Source: Bacteroidota bacterium
Lineage (GTDB): Bacteria > Bacteroidota > Bacteroidia > CAILMK01 > JAAYUY01
Direction: 5' to 3'
NCBI GenBank assembly: GCA_016776505.1
Contig: JADHTG010000033.1
Span: forward strand, 1-35,187
Length of the DNA stretch: 35,187 nucleotides
Shown here in pieces: positions 1 to 8,043 of the stretch; positions within the stretch are counted from its first letter, which is position 1, and every line of letters starts with the position of its first letter. The notes beneath the pieces were generated by a model that had not been told where the DNA came from, did no database searches, and saw nothing but the letters and a program-made list of their open reading frames with translations. The position numbers and the translations under genes were made by a program.

Positions 1-1400
1 AATGATTTTCCATGATATTTTTGTTGGGTGTACACTATCCGTTGTCCTCCTATATCCCAGGCAGGTGTTTGTATAAAGTAATTCTCAGGATTAGGGAAAC
101 GCCTGTCAATAATTTGTGATTGCCTGTTGAAAAGTAGTAATTCGCAAGTACGGTCATTCGTATATTCCACGGCAACAAAATGCTCCCCGTCCGGACTTAA
201 ACTGGGAACAAAATATCTTGATTTTGAAGTGAGATAAACAGGCTTATTAGAATCCAGTTGGATTAAAACGATATTCGAATAATTTTGATTCAGGTATCTG
301 TGATCAGAATGATATTCATTCCAGCAGAGCCATTCATTTGCATAAGAAAATTTATCATAGGCAGCAGCCTGCCTGATTCTTGTTTCTTCCCCGCTTATTT
401 TATCAATTTTTACCAATTGGTATGCATCTGCCATCCCACTTTTTAAACAGATTATAAAATCTCCTGCATCCCGAGCATATGTATAATTTGTCAATACCTT
501 TTTCTTCTCTTTGTTCAAGATGCTTGCTTTGGTAAAAATTAATCCATCCAATTGCTTGCGCCACAATGAATCGAGCTCTTGCATGCAGTTGTTGTAGGTT
601 TTTTTAGCATTGAATCCAGTTTCCTTCCTCAGCATCCTTGAAAATCGAAATGGACTTAAAGAAAAGCGAGCAGTTCTCTTTGCAATCTGGCTCCAGCTTT
701 CTACCGGATAATTTCTTTTCACATGTGTAGTCAGGTGATATCCTAAAACGTAATGATTTGGGTAATAATCTTTTAATGAACGGCTGGCTGCTTTGTAATA
801 ATTGTATTTGCTGTCGTTCAACAGGAGGGTTCTGCTGTGTATATCAAATGAGGGAATCCGACCCCGGCCACTCAGGCTTAAAGCTGTTTCTGTTCCTACC
901 GCATCTCCTTCCCAGTACCAGGATGGAACCGATAAAGCTGATAATCCTGATGCGATGGACTGTCCGAATAAAATATGCAATAACCTGGTGAGTCCACGAT
1001 CCATTTTATCGTATTGAGACATATGCCGGCCTTCATGAATTGCCAATAAATTATACCATTCTCCAGTACCCAGTAATGTTCCCTGTGGAGGAGCAGAATA
1101 CCATTCGCTCCGTTTTGGCGCTAATGTAACATATCCATTAGCCATAGCACCATTTGTAGAGAGTATGATGGGCCATTTTCTCATGTTGGTGTTGAGTGTT
1201 TTGCTTAATGGTTCACGCAATTGCTCCATGGTGTTAGCTACACGTTGAGCCTCTTCCCCTATATAATCCGGGAAAATTATTTTAAAATTTTCCGATTTGA
1301 TGATTTTCCAATAAATATCAGGTTGGTTTTGCGTTATATCCTGCGCATAAATGCTCATTAACGTACATGAAAACAGGGTAATAAAAAGAATAATTCTCAT
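1..1400 (-). CDS. Secreted peptidase-MA-like metallopeptidase with TolB-type beta-propeller (C-terminus cut off)
   Basis: The frame is open from an ATG at 1400 to the window edge, giving 466 residues without a stop, so the 3' end is missing. Residues 1-20 form a signal peptide ending in IYAQ. The next ~180 residues resemble gluzincin/peptidase-MA domains: an HEGRH zinc motif (H122, E123, H126), then SWYWEGDA, whose E164 is the likely third zinc ligand. From about residue 300 the sequence shows beta-propeller-like repeats, for example SLSPDGEHFVAVEY and TPAWDIGGQRIVYTQ, as in TolB/PD40 proteins. In Bacteroidota such proteins are usually around 900-1000 residues and exported; substrates are unknown to me. 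The 95 bp between its start and the dapF stop hold an 8-bp inverted repeat (1444-1451 / 1476-1483). The ORF, the signal peptide and HExxH are seen directly; the family is inference. Confidence 0.85.
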   Translation of the reverse strand, partial: MRIILFITLFSCTLMSIYAQDITQNQPDIYWKIIKSENFKIIFPDYIGEEAQRVANTMEQLREPLSKTLNTNMRKWPIILSTNGAMANGYVTLAPKRSEWYSAPPQGTLLGTGEWYNLLAIHEGRHMSQYDKMDRGLTRLLHILFGQSIASGLSALSVPSWYWEGDAVGTETALSLSGRGRIPSFDIHSRTLLLNDSKYNYYKAASRSLKDYYPNHYVLGYHLTTHVKRNYPVESWSQIAKRTARFSLSPFRFSRMLRKETGFNAKKTYNNCMQELDSLWRKQLDGLIFTKASILNKEKKKVLTNYTYARDAGDFIICLKSGMADAYQLVKIDKISGEETRIRQAAAYDKFSYANEWLCWNEYHSDHRYLNQNYSNIVLIQLDSNKPVYLTSKSRYFVPSLSPDGEHFVAVEYTNDRTCELLLFNRQSQIIDRRFPNPENYFIQTPAWDIGGQRIVYTQQKYHGKS

Positions 1401-1443
1401 AACTGATTGCTTTGCTTGAGTTGCATAAAACAGGACATAAAAT

Positions 1444-1483
1444 TATTGTATTCTGATTTCATTCGTTTAAAGATCATACAATA
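1444..1483. repeat. Inverted repeat TATTGTAT / ATACAATA
   Basis: Perfect 8-bp arms at 1444-1451 and 1476-1483 are separated by 24 bp, between the end of dapF and the start of the downstream peptidase gene on the minus strand. It could be an operator for the peptidase gene or a weak AT-rich terminator for dapF. In AT-rich DNA it could also be chance. Confidence 0.3.
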
Positions 1484-1495
1484 AAATTAATCTAA

Positions 1496-2278
1496 TCAGG
1501 GGTATACACCACTATAAATAAATTGGGCAGGTCCGGAAAGGAATACCCGGCTAAATACATTTTCTTCTTTTTTAAATCGAACTATAAGATCTCCTCCTTT
1601 AGTATTTACCTCAATTTCATTATATATATCCGACTTCTGATACTGAATCGTGTATGCGATAGCGGATGCAATGGCTCCTGTACCACAAGCCCAGGTTTCA
1701 TCTTCCACTCCTCTTTCATAGGTGCGGATCTTAAGTTTATTGCTTTCCAGTAGTTCCACAAAAGTGATATTGCAGCCATTTTCAGCAATATTTTTATTGT
1801 ATCTGAGTTTTCTTCCTTCAGAAACTACTTCTGTTGCATCTACGGATTCCTTAAAAATAACCAGCTGTGGGGAGCCAGTATCTAAAAAAAAGTGGGACTC
1901 CCATTTTCTAAAACCTGTTACATTTTGCATTGACAATTGAATATTCCCTTCCAGGATATCTGCTTTATGCAAACCATCGATAGCCATGAATTCACAATAG
2001 GTGTCTGCTATTTTCAAATCTTTGGCAAACTGCACAATGCATCTGCCTCCATTCCCACACATACTTCCCTCAATGCCATCTGAATTATAATACTTCATGG
2101 CAAAATCAACATCCGGATGATTTTGGAGAAGAATTAATCCATCCCCACCGATCCCAAATCGCCTGTGGCACATGTCGCTGATTAATGCATGATTATCAGC
2201 TGGGAACTCAAGATTCCGGTCATCCACCAGGATAAAATCATTGCCTGTTCCATGGTATTTATGAAATTCAAAACTCAT
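1496..2278 (-). CDS. dapF: Diaminopimelate epimerase
   Basis: This 260-residue protein converts LL-diaminopimelate to meso-diaminopimelate, the last step before lysine and the cross-linking residue of peptidoglycan. It opens with FHKYHGTGNDFILVDD, the usual DapF N-terminus. Both catalytic cysteines of the cofactor-independent racemase family are present: C74 in SMCGNGGRC and C198 in TWACGTGA. Length is close to normal for the family. It is the last gene of the kdsB-pyrG-dapF run, starting 9 bp after the pyrG stop, so it is probably co-transcribed and perhaps translationally coupled. Nothing looks damaged. Confidence 0.97.
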   Translation of the reverse strand: MSFEFHKYHGTGNDFILVDDRNLEFPADNHALISDMCHRRFGIGGDGLILLQNHPDVDFAMKYYNSDGIEGSMCGNGGRCIVQFAKDLKIADTYCEFMAIDGLHKADILEGNIQLSMQNVTGFRKWESHFFLDTGSPQLVIFKESVDATEVVSEGRKLRYNKNIAENGCNITFVELLESNKLKIRTYERGVEDETWACGTGAIASAIAYTIQYQKSDIYNEIEVNTKGGDLIVRFKKEENVFSRVFLSGPAQFIYSGVYP

Positions 2279-2287
2279 AAAGTATAA

Positions 2288-3907
2288 TTAACTTTTTGCA
2301 TAGGCTATGGCAGCACCTACAAAATCAACAAACAATGGATGTGGTTTTGCAACTGTGCTTTTTAATTCCGGATGAAACTGGGTGCCGATAAACCAGGGAT
2401 GTTTTTTCAATTCCATGATTTCCACCAGATCACTCTTGCTGTTTAATCCTACAGAACGAAATCCTGCTTTATTAAAGTCGTCCCTGTACTTATTGTTAAA
2501 TTCAAATCGATGCCTGTGTCTTTCAGCAATTGATTTTTGCTGGTATATCTTGAAAGTTTTACTATCCGGACTTAGATCACAGGGATAGGAGCCCAGGCGC
2601 ATAGTTCCTCCCTTATTGATAATCCGGGTTTGCTCTTCCATCAGGTCGATCACAGGATATTCAGTATCCGGATCGAATTCAGTTGAATGGGCTTTGCTGA
2701 GATTTAATACATGGCGCGCGAATTCTATGACTGCGCATTGCATTCCAAGGCATATACCGAAGAAAGGGATCTTATTTTCGCGTACATATTGAATAGAAGT
2801 CACTTTGCCCTCAATTCCCCGGTCACCAAAGCCAGGAGCGACTAGTATTCCATGATACTTTTGAAGTTTTTCAGATACATTGTTGGAATTGATATATTCT
2901 GATGAAATATAATCGACATTTACTTTACATTCATTCTCAGCAGATGCATGAGTAAAAGATTCCTGGATGGATTTGTAGGCATCAGGCAATTCAGTGTATT
3001 TACCAATAAGTGCAATGGATACTTCGCTAACAGGTGTTTTTAACTTTTGAATGAATTTTTTCCAGTCGGTAAGTTCAGGATCCTGCCTGGCCATCAGCTT
3101 CAACTTAAAAAGGACTACCCTGTCTAAATTCTCAGCTTTCATTTTCAGTGGCACTTCATAAATGGTGTCTACATCAATCGCTTCAATAACTGAATCAGTT
3201 GTTACATTGCAAAATTGAGCAATTTTTGCCCGGATGTCTTTGGTCAGAGCATGTTCAGCACGGCAGACCAGGATGTCAGGTTGAATTCCGTGTTCCTGCA
3301 GCACTCTTACAGAATGTTGCGTGGGTTTGGTTTTTAACTCTCCGGCAGATTTCAAAAAGGGGATAAGTGTCAGGTGAATGACAATGCAATTTTCAGGACC
3401 CAGCTCCCATTTAAACTGGCGGACTGCTTCCACAAAAGGAGTGGATTCAATATCACCAACAGTACCACCGATTTCTGTAATTACAATATCGAAATTTCCA
3501 CTTTCAGCCAATTTGGTAAACCGACTTTTTATCTCATCTGTAATATGAGGGATTACCTGGACCGTTTTTCCCAAAAAATCACCATGTCTTTCTTTATTTA
3601 TAACTGACTGGTACACAGCTCCTGTGGTAACATTGTTCATTTGAGAAGTAGGCTGGTTTAAAAAGCGTTCATAATGTCCCAGGTCAAGATCGGTTTCAGC
3701 ACCATCATCTGTCACATAGCATTCACCATGTTCATAAGGATTTAAAGTGCCCGGATCGACATTGATATAAGGATCAAACTTTTGAATCGTTATTCTATAT
3801 CCCGAGGCCTGTAATAGTTTCGCTAATGAAGAGGCCAGTATCCCTTTTCCCAAGGAGGAAGCTACACCTCCTGTAACGAATATGTAGCGTGTTAATGTTT
3901 TTTCCAT
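2288..3907 (-). CDS. pyrG: CTP synthase (glutamine-hydrolysing)
   Basis: This 539-residue protein aminates UTP to CTP using glutamine and ATP. The N-terminal synthetase half begins [16 protein letters not shown], the diagnostic P-loop-like start. The C-terminal class I glutamine amidotransferase has GICLGMQC with nucleophile C386 and the FHPEL histidine/glutamate motif near the end. Length matches the family. The ATG directly follows the kdsB stop codon (TAAATG on the coding strand), so translation is likely coupled. The placement makes sense because KdsB consumes CTP. Pyrimidine feedback at the enzyme level is typical of the family; no attenuator is visible here. Confidence 0.98.
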   Translation of the reverse strand: MEKTLTRYIFVTGGVASSLGKGILASSLAKLLQASGYRITIQKFDPYINVDPGTLNPYEHGECYVTDDGAETDLDLGHYERFLNQPTSQMNNVTTGAVYQSVINKERHGDFLGKTVQVIPHITDEIKSRFTKLAESGNFDIVITEIGGTVGDIESTPFVEAVRQFKWELGPENCIVIHLTLIPFLKSAGELKTKPTQHSVRVLQEHGIQPDILVCRAEHALTKDIRAKIAQFCNVTTDSVIEAIDVDTIYEVPLKMKAENLDRVVLFKLKLMARQDPELTDWKKFIQKLKTPVSEVSIALIGKYTELPDAYKSIQESFTHASAENECKVNVDYISSEYINSNNVSEKLQKYHGILVAPGFGDRGIEGKVTSIQYVRENKIPFFGICLGMQCAVIEFARHVLNLSKAHSTEFDPDTEYPVIDLMEEQTRIINKGGTMRLGSYPCDLSPDSKTFKIYQQKSIAERHRHRFEFNNKYRDDFNKAGFRSVGLNSKSDLVEIMELKKHPWFIGTQFHPELKSTVAKPHPLFVDFVGAAIAYAKS

Positions 3908-4657
3908 TTAGATGTAAGTGTTATTCAATATTAAATTAGCTTGTTCAAGATCTTCCGGAGTATCCACAGAAATACCACCGAAACTACTCTCCAATAATTT
4001 TATTCTGTAACCGTAATAAAGCCACCTTAGTTGCTCAAGCGATTCGGCTGCTTCAATCTGAATGGACTGCAATTTAACAATTTCTTTCAAAACCGATGAA
4101 CGAAAAGCATATATCCCTATATGTTTCCAATAAGCCTTGTCCTTTAGCCAGTTTTTTTTGGTTTTATCCCGCATGAAAGGAATGACAGACCTGCTGAAAT
4201 ACAAGGCAAAATTTTGATGGTCTACTGCAATCTTAATTGTATTTGGATCTTCAAGTTCTTCTAATTTTGTTATTTTTTCCATTAAACTGGCAATCTGGAT
4301 CTGCTGATCTTCAAATGTTTTGCTTAATAATTTAATCTGTGCTGGATCAATGAAAGGTTCGTCTCCCTGGACATTAATGACTACTTCATATGCAGCCCCA
4401 TTTTTTTCGTATGCCTCAGCGCAGCGTTCTGTACCCGTTTTGTGTTTTGAGGATGTCAGAATGACCTTTGCTCCAAAATTTTCTGCATGTTTCAAAATTC
4501 GGTCATCATCAGTAGCAATAATTGCTTCCGTGACTCCACTGAGCTTCACCCTTTCAAAAACCCTTCTGATCATGGATTTATCTCCTATCATGGCCAGAGG
4601 TTTACCAGGGAAGCGGCTTGAATGATATCGTGCTGGAATGATGGCGATTACTTTCAT
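3908..4657 (-). CDS. kdsB: 3-deoxy-manno-octulosonate cytidylyltransferase (CMP-Kdo synthetase)
   Basis: This 249-residue protein activates Kdo with CTP to CMP-Kdo for the inner core of lipopolysaccharide. The GT-A nucleotidyltransferase start IIPARYHSSRFPGKPL is present, along with NVQGDEPFI, whose aspartate binds metal, and HIGIYAFR further on. Length is normal for KdsB. It is the first gene of a three-gene run with pyrG and dapF. A -7 box TAATTTTG on the minus strand at 4715-4708, with TTTG 18 bp further upstream, gives a plausible promoter with a ~45-nt leader. It implies a Gram-negative envelope with Kdo-containing LPS. Confidence 0.96.
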   Translation of the reverse strand: MKVIAIIPARYHSSRFPGKPLAMIGDKSMIRRVFERVKLSGVTEAIIATDDDRILKHAENFGAKVILTSSKHKTGTERCAEAYEKNGAAYEVVINVQGDEPFIDPAQIKLLSKTFEDQQIQIASLMEKITKLEELEDPNTIKIAVDHQNFALYFSRSVIPFMRDKTKKNWLKDKAYWKHIGIYAFRSSVLKEIVKLQSIQIEAAESLEQLRWLYYGYRIKLLESSFGGISVDTPEDLEQANLILNNTYI

Positions 4658-4707
4658 TATTATGCTAGATTTTGAAAATGAAATTTCCTTAAGAATTAAG
4701 TGCGATT

Positions 4708-4737
4708 CAAAATTATTTGTCCACTTAACACTTCAAA
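4708..4737 (-). promoter_or_regulatory. Bacteroidota-type promoter for kdsB-pyrG-dapF
   Basis: On the minus strand TTTG (4737-4734) lies 18 bp before TAATTTTG (4715-4708). The second box is an exact match to the TAnnTTTG -7 consensus described for Bacteroides. The spacing is one base below the usual 19-21. Predicted start near 4702, about 45 nt before the kdsB ATG. Confidence 0.55.
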
Positions 4738-4776
4738 ATAACAAAGAATTAAAGATACTCGTGCAAATTGAACGAA

Positions 4777-4809
4777 TTGTATTCGAATGAGTCAATATAC
4801 CTATTTTTG
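4777..4809 (+). promoter_or_regulatory. Bacteroidota-type promoter for the outer-membrane protein gene
   Basis: TATTTTTG at 4802-4809 is an exact TAnnTTTG match; TTG at 4777-4779 lies 22 bp upstream as a possible -33 element. The predicted transcript start near 4815 is 15 nt before the ATG at 4831. This argues against starts further upstream. Confidence 0.5.
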
Positions 4810-4830
4810 CTGGTTTCAAAACTTTATTTC

Positions 4831-6261
4831 ATGCATCTAAGCAGGACGATACATATTTTTAAGGCCGTCATTTCAATCCTGTTTATATTTATTCTGGAAT
4901 TTGAAACTATGGCCAAAGCTGTAGAATACTCTTCAAATGATTCTTTGCTGGTATCTGAAATTGTGATTTTGGGGAATAAAAAAACCCAAAAACATGTTAT
5001 TTTGCGTGAATTGACATTTAAAACAGGGGATTATATTCCTGCTTCCGATTTAGATACCATCAGTGAGATTAACAAAAATCACATTTTTAATCTTCATTTG
5101 TTCCTGGAAGTAAGTGTTGTCGGCCAGCAGGGAGTACAAAATAATATAAGTTTTATTATAGTTGTAAAAGAAAGATGGTATACAATCCTGTCTTTCATAG
5201 TTGAATTAGCGGATAGAAGCCTGAATGAATGGTGGAATTTATACGATCATGATCTTAAACGGATTGAGTATGGATTGGTTCTAAGCCAGCAAAATTGTCG
5301 GGGACGGAATGAAACTTTTAACGGGCTGTTGCAAAGCGGATTTTCTCAACAGCTCTTGTTCGGTTATGAAATTCCCTATTTTGCAAAAAATCAAAAATCC
5401 GGCTTGCTGCTGAAAGCTCAATACCTCCGGAATAGAGAATTCGCCTATGGAACAAACATATCCAATGAGTTGCTCTATTTTCGACAAAATGATTTTATCC
5501 GGAATCGCATGAGGCTGGATGTGGAATTTTCTTATAGAAATAAAATTGATAATACCCATCGTTTTAATATTTCCTTCAATAAAGATCATATAGCTGACAC
5601 CATCCTTGATTTAAATCCTGTATACTTTGGAAATAAGCAGACTAATCAACAATACTTCAGTTTTACCTATGTCTACGAATCAAATAAAACAGACATTCAT
5701 TTTTATCCAAGAAGAGGATATCATACAGTACTTGAATTCTCAAAATTGGGTTTAGGGATTTTCAGTGACGTGAATTACTTAAATATGAATGCATTGTTTG
5801 CTGCTTATAAACCCTTTTCTGAAAGACTTTTTTATGCCGGACAACTATCAGGAGAATTTTCAAGTGATAAAATGCAAGCATTTTTAATAGCACCAAACTT
5901 TGGTTATCATGGCATATTTGTTCGTTCATTTGAGTATTACCTTGTAAAAGGGCAGGCTTACATCCTGAATAGAAATGAATTGAAATATCACTTCTTTTCA
6001 ACAGTTATAAATTTTAGTTCGATCCAACTTCCAAAATTCAACCGCATACCATTTGACATGTATCTGAAAGTATTTACAGATAATGGATATGTTTATGATA
6101 ATGGCAATTTCAAGCATTATGACCTGCAAAATAAATGGCTGATAAGTGCAGGGATCGGCCTGGACCTGGTCACTTATTACGACATGGTTTTTCGTTTTGA
6201 ATATGGACTTAACAATTTAAACGAAAGGGCCCTGTTTTTACATTTCAAGAAGGCAATTTAG
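4831..6261 (+). CDS. POTRA-domain outer-membrane beta-barrel protein (Omp85/BamA-TamA-like)
   Basis: I place the start at the ATG at 4831 (476 residues). The frame stays open upstream to 4768, but a -7 promoter box lies at 4802-4809, and this ATG opens a typical export signal (MHLSRTIHIFKAVISILFIF). After cleavage a single POTRA-like module follows, starting VSEIVILGNKKTQKHVILREL and including the beta-alpha-alpha-beta pattern up to VKERWYTI. The remaining ~330 residues alternate aromatic/polar strands with FYPRRGYH, as in the surface-antigen (D15) barrel, ending LFLHFKKAI. With one POTRA it is too small for BamA (normally five). It is more likely an accessory barrel of the family, role unknown. 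It is divergent from kdsB and monocistronic. Confidence 0.8.
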   Translation: MHLSRTIHIFKAVISILFIFILEFETMAKAVEYSSNDSLLVSEIVILGNKKTQKHVILRELTFKTGDYIPASDLDTISEINKNHIFNLHLFLEVSVVGQQGVQNNISFIIVVKERWYTILSFIVELADRSLNEWWNLYDHDLKRIEYGLVLSQQNCRGRNETFNGLLQSGFSQQLLFGYEIPYFAKNQKSGLLLKAQYLRNREFAYGTNISNELLYFRQNDFIRNRMRLDVEFSYRNKIDNTHRFNISFNKDHIADTILDLNPVYFGNKQTNQQYFSFTYVYESNKTDIHFYPRRGYHTVLEFSKLGLGIFSDVNYLNMNALFAAYKPFSERLFYAGQLSGEFSSDKMQAFLIAPNFGYHGIFVRSFEYYLVKGQAYILNRNELKYHFFSTVINFSSIQLPKFNRIPFDMYLKVFTDNGYVYDNGNFKHYDLQNKWLISAGIGLDLVTYYDMVFRFEYGLNNLNERALFLHFKKAI

Positions 6262-6415
6262 GAGTCGGCAATTGGTGCCGGCAGTCCTCAGTCCTCAGTC
6301 CTCAATTCGCAATTGACAATTAGCAGTCGGCAGTCCGCAGTCCTCCCTTCTCAGTCCGCAATCAGCAATTTCCAGTCGGCAGCCTGCAATCCGCAATTCA
6401 CAAATCGCAATATGT
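6262..6415. repeat. Degenerate short-repeat array (CAGTC/CAATT units)
   Basis: About 150 bp between the convergent outer-membrane protein and LolD-like genes consist of loosely tandem units. They resemble CAGTCGGCAGTC, CCTCAGTCCTCAGTC and CAATTCGCAATT, with repeat spacing of 7-10 bp. No ORF of merit and no clear terminator stem lie inside. The array fills the whole convergent spacer. Confidence 0.75.
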
Positions 6416-6420
6416 ATAAA

Positions 6421-7077
6421 TCAACTATTTTCAATCATCCCATCCTTCAATGTAACAATCCGGTCGGATTGCTTAGCCAATTGCTGGTTGTGGGTGACGA
6501 TGATAAAGGTTTGTCCGAATTTAGTTCTCAGGTCAAGAAATAATTGATGAAGTTCCACCGAGTTTTGGGTATCCAGGTTGCCTGATGGCTCATCTGCCAA
6601 TACTACTTTCGGGTTATTAATAAGTGCCCTGGCTACAGCCACACGTTGTGCTTCTCCCCCTGACATCTGACCCGGTTGATGGCTTAGCCTGTCTTCCAGC
6701 TTCAGGTAAATCAGAAGGTCTTTTGCTTTTTTTACTGTTTTATGCTTGTTTTCTCCTGCTATAAAAGCTGGTATGCATACATTTTCAAGGGCAGTAAACT
6801 CGGGCAGCAGGTGATGGTTCTGAAAAATGAAACCAATGTTGCTGCTTCTGAAATGAGCCAGCTTGCGGGGATTTAATGTGTGTATGTTGATGTCATTTAT
6901 CAGAACGCTTCCCTCATCCGGAGAATCAATACTGCCTATGATGTGAAGCAGAGTGCTTTTCCCAGCACCTGAAGGACCCACAATGGATACTATTTCACTC
7001 GCTTTAACGGACAAATCAATTCCTTTCAATACCTGCAATGTATCGAATGATTTGCGTATGCCTTTTGCAATAATCAT
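6421..7077 (-). CDS. ABC transporter ATP-binding protein, LolD-like
   Basis: This 218-residue ATPase has Walker A GPSGAGKS near residue 34, Q-loop FIFQNHHLLPEF, signature MSGGEAQRVAVARAL, Walker B VVLADEPSGNLD and the H-loop ITHN. The ENVCIPAFIAG and NLDTQNS segments are typical of the LolD/MacB/FtsE branch. LolD energises release of lipoproteins from the inner membrane. The position 15 bp after lspA, which matures lipoproteins, supports that role. No LolC/E permease lies in the window, so MacB-type export remains possible and I leave the symbol empty. It is the last gene of the ileS-dksA-lspA run. Confidence 0.9.
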   Translation of the reverse strand: MIIAKGIRKSFDTLQVLKGIDLSVKASEIVSIVGPSGAGKSTLLHIIGSIDSPDEGSVLINDINIHTLNPRKLAHFRSSNIGFIFQNHHLLPEFTALENVCIPAFIAGENKHKTVKKAKDLLIYLKLEDRLSHQPGQMSGGEAQRVAVARALINNPKVVLADEPSGNLDTQNSVELHQLFLDLRTKFGQTFIIVTHNQQLAKQSDRIVTLKDGMIENS

Positions 7078-7092
7078 CTGTACAAAAAGATG

Positions 7093-7650
7093 TTAAAACT
7101 TTTTCAGAAAACCTCTGTAAAAAATCAATATGATAAAAACTCCGATGGTAATAGCAGAATCCGAGATATTAAAAACCGGTCGAAAGAATAAAAAAGGATT
7201 TCCTCCAATGGCTGGGAACCAGTCAGGGAATGTTCCCCGGATAATAGGAAAATAAAGCATATCAACTACCCTACCATGAAACAAGGAAGCATAGTCGAAA
7301 ATGACGCCATAAAACACAGAATCCACAATGTTTCCAATAGCGCCCACAAAAATAAGGCTTAAACTCAGGGTAAATCCATTGGGAGCATTTTGCTTGATCA
7401 TTCGCCACAGGAAGTAGGCAATAAATCCAACAGCCACAATACGGAAGGATGTTAAAATGAACTTGCCCACCCGACCTCCAAATTCAAAGCCAAATGCAAA
7501 GCCGTTATTTTCAGTGAAATGTAAAATAAACCAATTGCCGATAACATGGATTTCTTCACCCAGCTGCATATTGCTTTTCACCCAGACTTTAAAAATCTGG
7601 TCAGCTGTCAATACGAATATAATTATTATTAATGGCTTGAGAAATTTCAA
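7093..7650 (-). CDS. lspA: Lipoprotein signal peptidase (signal peptidase II)
   Basis: This 185-residue membrane aspartyl protease cleaves signal peptides of diacylglyceryl-modified prolipoproteins. Both catalytic aspartates are in place: GAIGNIVDSVFYG and FNISDSAI. The NNGFAFG motif and four hydrophobic segments also fit. The start appears to be TTG at 7650: there is no in-frame ATG before the first membrane helix, and an in-frame stop occurs at 7675-7677. The stop codon of the upstream DksA-like gene ends only two bases before this TTG, which suggests translational coupling. Several lipoproteins in this window would be substrates. It is slightly longer than typical LspA because of an insert around residues 125-155. 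Confidence 0.95.
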   Translation of the reverse strand: MKFLKPLIIIIFVLTADQIFKVWVKSNMQLGEEIHVIGNWFILHFTENNGFAFGFEFGGRVGKFILTSFRIVAVGFIAYFLWRMIKQNAPNGFTLSLSLIFVGAIGNIVDSVFYGVIFDYASLFHGRVVDMLYFPIIRGTFPDWFPAIGGNPFLFFRPVFNISDSAITIGVFIILIFYRGFLKKF

Positions 7651-7652
7651 AA

Positions 7653-8039
7653 TCAGGCCTGTTTTTGTTTGGCTTCAATACTTAATGTAGCATGCGGTAC
7701 CGCGCGCAATCTTTCCTTGGCGATTAATTTCCCGGTTTCCCTGCAAATTCCGTATGTTTTGGTTTCAATCCTGATCAGTGCATTTTCAAGACTGTGAATA
7801 AATTTACGTTGTCTGTCAGCGAGTCGGCTAAGATTTTCTTTTTCAAGAGAATAACTGGTGTCGTCCAAAAGTTTATTCACCTGATGTGTATCATCAGTAC
7901 CATGTTCGTTCGGATTCAGAATTGAGTCTTGCAGAAACTTAAGTTCTTCATTCGCTTTTTCAAGCTTGCTGAAGATTATTTGTTTGAACTCCTCTAATTC
8001 CTCATCAGTATATCTACTTTTTACGTTTGCGTCTTCCAT
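7653..8039 (-). CDS. DksA/TraR-family regulator with degenerate zinc finger
   Basis: This 128-residue protein has the DksA layout: an N-terminal coiled-coil hairpin (about residues 8-90, with LEKANEELKFLQDSIL and LADRQRKFIHSLENALIRIE) and a C-terminal YGICRETGKLIAKERLRAVPHA block. In DksA that block holds four zinc-binding cysteines; here only the first remains, and the other positions are T, S and A/E-like. The fold may be kept without zinc. DksA acts in the secondary channel of RNA polymerase, often with ppGpp. I infer, but cannot show, a related role. It lies between ileS (4-bp gap) and lspA (2-bp gap), an arrangement I associate with Bacteroidota. Confidence 0.88.
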   Translation of the reverse strand: MEDANVKSRYTDEELEEFKQIIFSKLEKANEELKFLQDSILNPNEHGTDDTHQVNKLLDDTSYSLEKENLSRLADRQRKFIHSLENALIRIETKTYGICRETGKLIAKERLRAVPHATLSIEAKQKQA

Positions 8040-8043
8040 GGTT

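Noticed and set aside
758..1017. Short plus-strand ORFs of 71-77 codons
   Set aside because: They lie opposite the peptidase/propeller gene, which has a continuous minus-strand frame with signal peptide and zinc motif.
6313..6543. 76-codon plus-strand ORF at the end of the LolD-like gene
   Set aside because: Half of it is the degenerate repeat array and the rest is antisense to the ABC ATPase.
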